This document shows positions 61,693 through 64,000 of a stretch of DNA of 64,000 nt, one piece after another (the stretch's first letter is position 1; every line of letters begins with the position of its first letter). Made by a program: the position numbers and the translations under genes. This stretch comes from Phyllobacterium zundukense (GTDB lineage: Bacteria; Pseudomonadota; Alphaproteobacteria; Rhizobiales; Rhizobiaceae). The stretch spans positions 124,001 to 188,000 of the forward strand of contig NZ_CP017941.1 of the NCBI RefSeq assembly GCF_002764115.1, in the 5' to 3' direction. The notes beneath the pieces were generated by a model, which ran no database searches, had not been told where the DNA came from, and saw only the letters and a list, made by a program, of their open reading frames with translations.

Positions 61693-62273
61693 TTGGCAGT
61701 TCCTCTCAAATTGGTCGCGGCCGGTTCTTCCTGGAATCCGCCATTCATTTCGGGTGCTGATTGATATGAGTGTTCGTTCTGAATTAAAGCGGCGCCATCA
61801 CCACCGGCGTATCGGATGAACAGTGCGCGCCCATCCTTGCGGCCGATCACCTCGATGGGATCGAGAGCGCTCGTATACCAGTCGTCCCCGTCAGCAGGCG
61901 TCGCGAGAAGCGCCTGTGTGATCCGTTCGGGCGGCATCACACGAACAAGACAGTTTCGGATTGCTTCGAGATGCTGGTCGGGCGGCCGGTCTTCGTAGAA
62001 AGGAGTTGTGAGGCCCAACACATAGGTTGCAAGCAGAAGGTCACACCGAGGATCGGGCAACTCCATCTGCTGTCGCTTTTCCAGCGACGCGGCGACAAAT
62101 GCTACCCTGCTGTCAAAATCATCGACAAGAGACTGGGACAAAGCGGGCGTGACTTTACTATTCCAGACCCTTTGCCGCCTGTTTGCCATCCCCAAGTATC
62201 GAGCTATCTGAGCTTGGGCCCCCGGCAAAAAACGTTTACGGGAAGCCACGATCTGAGTTTCCACCAATGACAA
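61689..62273 (-). CDS. Unknown protein coupled to the adhesin gene
   Basis: A 194-residue soluble protein without a signal peptide. It has a basic N-terminal part (RKRFLPGAQAQIARYLGMAN, RRQRVW), a helical middle and a strand-rich end (LDPIEVIGRKDGRALFIRYA). It overlaps the adhesin start by ATGA, so it is translationally coupled to it. It may be a regulator or a chaperone for the adhesin; nothing in the sequence tells which. Confidence 0.65.
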   Translation of the reverse strand: MSLVETQIVASRKRFLPGAQAQIARYLGMANRRQRVWNSKVTPALSQSLVDDFDSRVAFVAASLEKRQQMELPDPRCDLLLATYVLGLTTPFYEDRPPDQHLEAIRNCLVRVMPPERITQALLATPADGDDWYTSALDPIEVIGRKDGRALFIRYAGGDGAALIQNEHSYQSAPEMNGGFQEEPAATNLRGTAK

Positions 62274-62744
62274 AATATGTCGCTCCCACTTGCCACGTAT
62301 GCGGTGAGATTAGTCATTTCAGGAAATTCTGGAAAGTAAACTAGCAAAAAATAGGGAGCTAGTTTGGAATTATACTATGAATTCAACTTGAAAAAATATC
62401 ACATTGAAAAAACTCAAGTTATATCAACTGTTTAGTTATAATCATTTCAATTTTTTAAGTAAATATCTATAATTCTGGTGTAATACACTGTTTAACTGAA
62501 GCTATAAAAATATTGTGAAATTGTGTCGACAATTGAGATGCCGGATAAGACGCGGAATGTCCGGTGATCGCGTGGCTCTGATCCTTGGAACAACCTTAGT
62601 CCCTCTTTGAGCAGCATCTTTCGGCATCACGAAGCGATTTTTGCCTGTCGGTCAGTTTCGACTTCCTCACCCGCTAATTGCGGCAAATCGCGTGATTGGG
62701 GCAGGATGCTATCCTTGAATCTGGAGCAGAATTGAACCTACCTC
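62274..62744. other. AT-rich promoter region
   Basis: About 470 bases without a gene. The part at 62300-62530 is very AT-rich compared with the neighbours and must carry the promoter of the minus-strand adhesin operon. Such AT-rich tracts often bind nucleoid proteins such as MucR or H-NS-like silencers; that is inference. Confidence 0.5.
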
Positions 62745-63225
62745 ATGCTGACGGGCTCAGGTCATTGCGGCAATGCGAGCTGGACCCTCAAAGGTGATCC
62801 CGGTTCGATCACGGCGTGCAACTGCACGCTCTGCCGACGCTACGGCGCTCTGTAGGCCTATGGTTACGAAGGAGAGCGTATTGCGGGCCGGGCAGACTGC
62901 CTCCTACACCCGCGCCGGCAGAGACAAGTCGTCTCTCGAAATATTGTTCTGCCCATCGTGCGCGTGTGTACTGAGCTGGCGCGGTTTACAGCTTCAAAAG
63001 AATGGTCGCCGCCGCATGGCTGTAAACTTGCGGCTTGCGTCGCCAGACCTCGTTCAGGAGCTGCCTGTTGATCATTTCGACGGCCTGGACACGTTTGAAG
63101 ACCTTCCTCCCAAAGGGTGCTGTGTGCGCGATCTTTGGTTTGGCAGCATGCCAAGTGTCTCTTCGGTCCAAGAAGCGGAGGTTATGATCGCCTTGAAACG
63201 TATCGAACTGCTGACACCGTATTAA
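62745..63225 (+). pseudogene. GFA-family (CENP-V/glutathione-dependent) enzyme, disrupted
   Basis: ATG 62745 starts the GFA zinc-fold (SGHCGNASWTLKGDPGSITA, CNCTLCRRYGAL) including metal cysteines. A TAG at 62853-62855 sits where tryptophan is expected (GALWAYGY in relatives). Near 62880 the frame shifts; the family pattern then continues in the +1 frame (QTASYTRAGRDKSSLEILFC, PSCACVLSW, DTFEDLPPKGCCVRDLWF) to 63225. Two lesions mark it as a true pseudogene. Confidence 0.8.
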
Positions 63226-63557
63226 TTGTCGAACACTCTTAAGAGTCGGGCGTCTATTCAAAGTCGAAGGATAAATGCCAATAAGAGGTATTTTTTGTTA
63301 AATCCGATTGGTGCTAAAATATATGCAATCGCTGATCAGCTGCAAGAACGTCTCGCTTGTTGTGTTTGTCTGCTTCGCGCGCCACAAGCGGTCATCTACA
63401 AACCACGCAGGTGGTGATTGTCCATCATCGTAGTGACTTTAATCCGACATTCGGCACTTCACCCAAGCGGCGATCAGCGCGGCAAATGTTTCCTGCGATC
63501 CAGGAGCGCGGTCCATCCGTCGCCCGGATGCCAGGCCTGGCCCATGTGTTCTATGAG
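63226..63557. other. Stretch with a possible gene fragment
   Basis: No confident gene. At 63297-63360 a frame reads LLNPIGAKIYAIADQLQERLA, similar to a frame at 19.15 kb; both could be scraps of one small gene. Confidence 0.3.
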
Positions 63558-64000
63558 CTACGAGCGCAACTCTCTGGCGAGCACGTCGGCGAACATCCTA
63601 GCGATCGAGCTGTCAGCGTCCAATTTCGGATTGAAGATCGTAACGTCAAGGCCGACGGCTCTGCCTGAAGCGACGACTACCCGAAGTATCGTCGCCAACT
63701 CGTCCCACGACAGCCCATCCGGCATGCGGTAATCGACCGCCGGCATTATGGTGTCATCCAGCACGTCAGCGTCGAGATGCATCCAAAAGCCAGAAAGTTC
63801 GGACCGAGACAAATGGGCGATCGCCCGATCGGCGGCGGCGTCAACACCGTGGGCGCGAACTTCCGCCAGATCGATTACCTTGATGGCCGTATCCTCGATA
63901 CGCTGGCTGCCGTGTTCATTAGCTTCCTCGCTATCACGCCGCCCAAACGCAATGACGTCCTGGTCACGTACCAACGGACATTGTCCTTCCAGGTCTGCCA
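63558..64000 (-). CDS. Arginase/agmatinase-family protein, 5' end outside window
   Basis: The C-terminal 147 residues of an arginase-family ureohydrolase; the frame is open to the window edge, so the start lies beyond 64000. The metal-binding motif HLDADVLDD is visible, along with IAFGRRDSEEANE and the C-terminal SWDELATILRVVVASGRAVG block. These enzymes hydrolyse guanidino compounds with two manganese ions. The substrate cannot be told from this part. Confidence 0.8.
   Translation of the reverse strand, partial: ADLEGQCPLVRDQDVIAFGRRDSEEANEHGSQRIEDTAIKVIDLAEVRAHGVDAAADRAIAHLSRSELSGFWMHLDADVLDDTIMPAVDYRMPDGLSWDELATILRVVVASGRAVGLDVTIFNPKLDADSSIARMFADVLARELRS

Overview
The window looks like part of an alphaproteobacterial (Rhizobiales) genome, most likely of the Brucella/Ochrobactrum group. 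The signs are an IalB-family protein beside a large Brucella-type trimeric autotransporter, DUF982, DUF1127, DUF1236 and DUF1194 proteins, an alphaproteobacterial LexA box (GTTC-N7-GTTC form) and many LysR-regulated gene pairs. It is an accessory, patchwork region: four insertion-sequence families or remnants (IS1595, IS6, IS110, plus decayed passengers), a phage lysis cassette without structural genes, several pseudogenes and long gene-poor stretches.

Layout. 0.1-2.6 kb: DUF899 gene, broken LysR gene, small membrane protein, repeats, HNH-like zinc protein. 2.7-5.7 kb: a complete 3.0 kb IS1595-type element with 25-bp inverted ends, an 8-bp target duplication, an amber-interrupted transposase and three passenger genes. 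6.3-8.0 kb: isochorismatase-type hydrolase and divergent LysR regulator. 8.2-12.7 kb: many small proteins, several translationally coupled, around an SRAP gene and an SOS box. 12.9-16.8 kb: an orphan phage lysis cassette (amidase, holin, overlapping spanins) flanked by a family of about 13 covarying hairpins and a duplicated RNA-like element. 17-18.6 kb: IS6 remnant and intact IS110. 19.5-21.9 kb: LysR, NmrA-like and DUF1857 genes.

22.5-31.8 kb is the most interesting part: a peptide-export locus with at least four, probably five, double-glycine-leader precursors (two are only 57 and 42 residues), a C39-peptidase ABC exporter, its HlyD adaptor, a membrane hybrid histidine kinase and a NarL/LuxR response regulator. 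A 16-bp dyad, TAGTGCATCTGTACTA, occurs identically upstream of the exporter operon and upstream of a precursor gene, with a 14/16 copy near the other precursors. This suggests a coregulated class II microcin-like system not typical of this lineage. No immunity gene was recognised.

31.8-52 kb carries metabolism and stress genes: DUF1194, YeeE/YedE, msrA-msrB, LysR regulators, an EamA exporter, an alpha/beta hydrolase-OsmC fusion, a MocR regulator facing a cupin-AhpD-like-quinone reductase set, two Tat-type epoxide hydrolase paralogues, a TetR regulator with three matching operators, a DUF417 membrane protein, trxB and an NmrA-like gene. 53.7-55.4 kb holds a single-gene Fic protein with an AbiEi-like N-terminus preceded by five direct repeats at an exact 24-bp period. 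56-62.3 kb is a surface/virulence-like cluster (DUF4189, unknown membrane protein, IalB, 1288-residue trimeric adhesin, coupled upstream gene). The window ends with a decayed GFA gene and a partial arginase-family gene.
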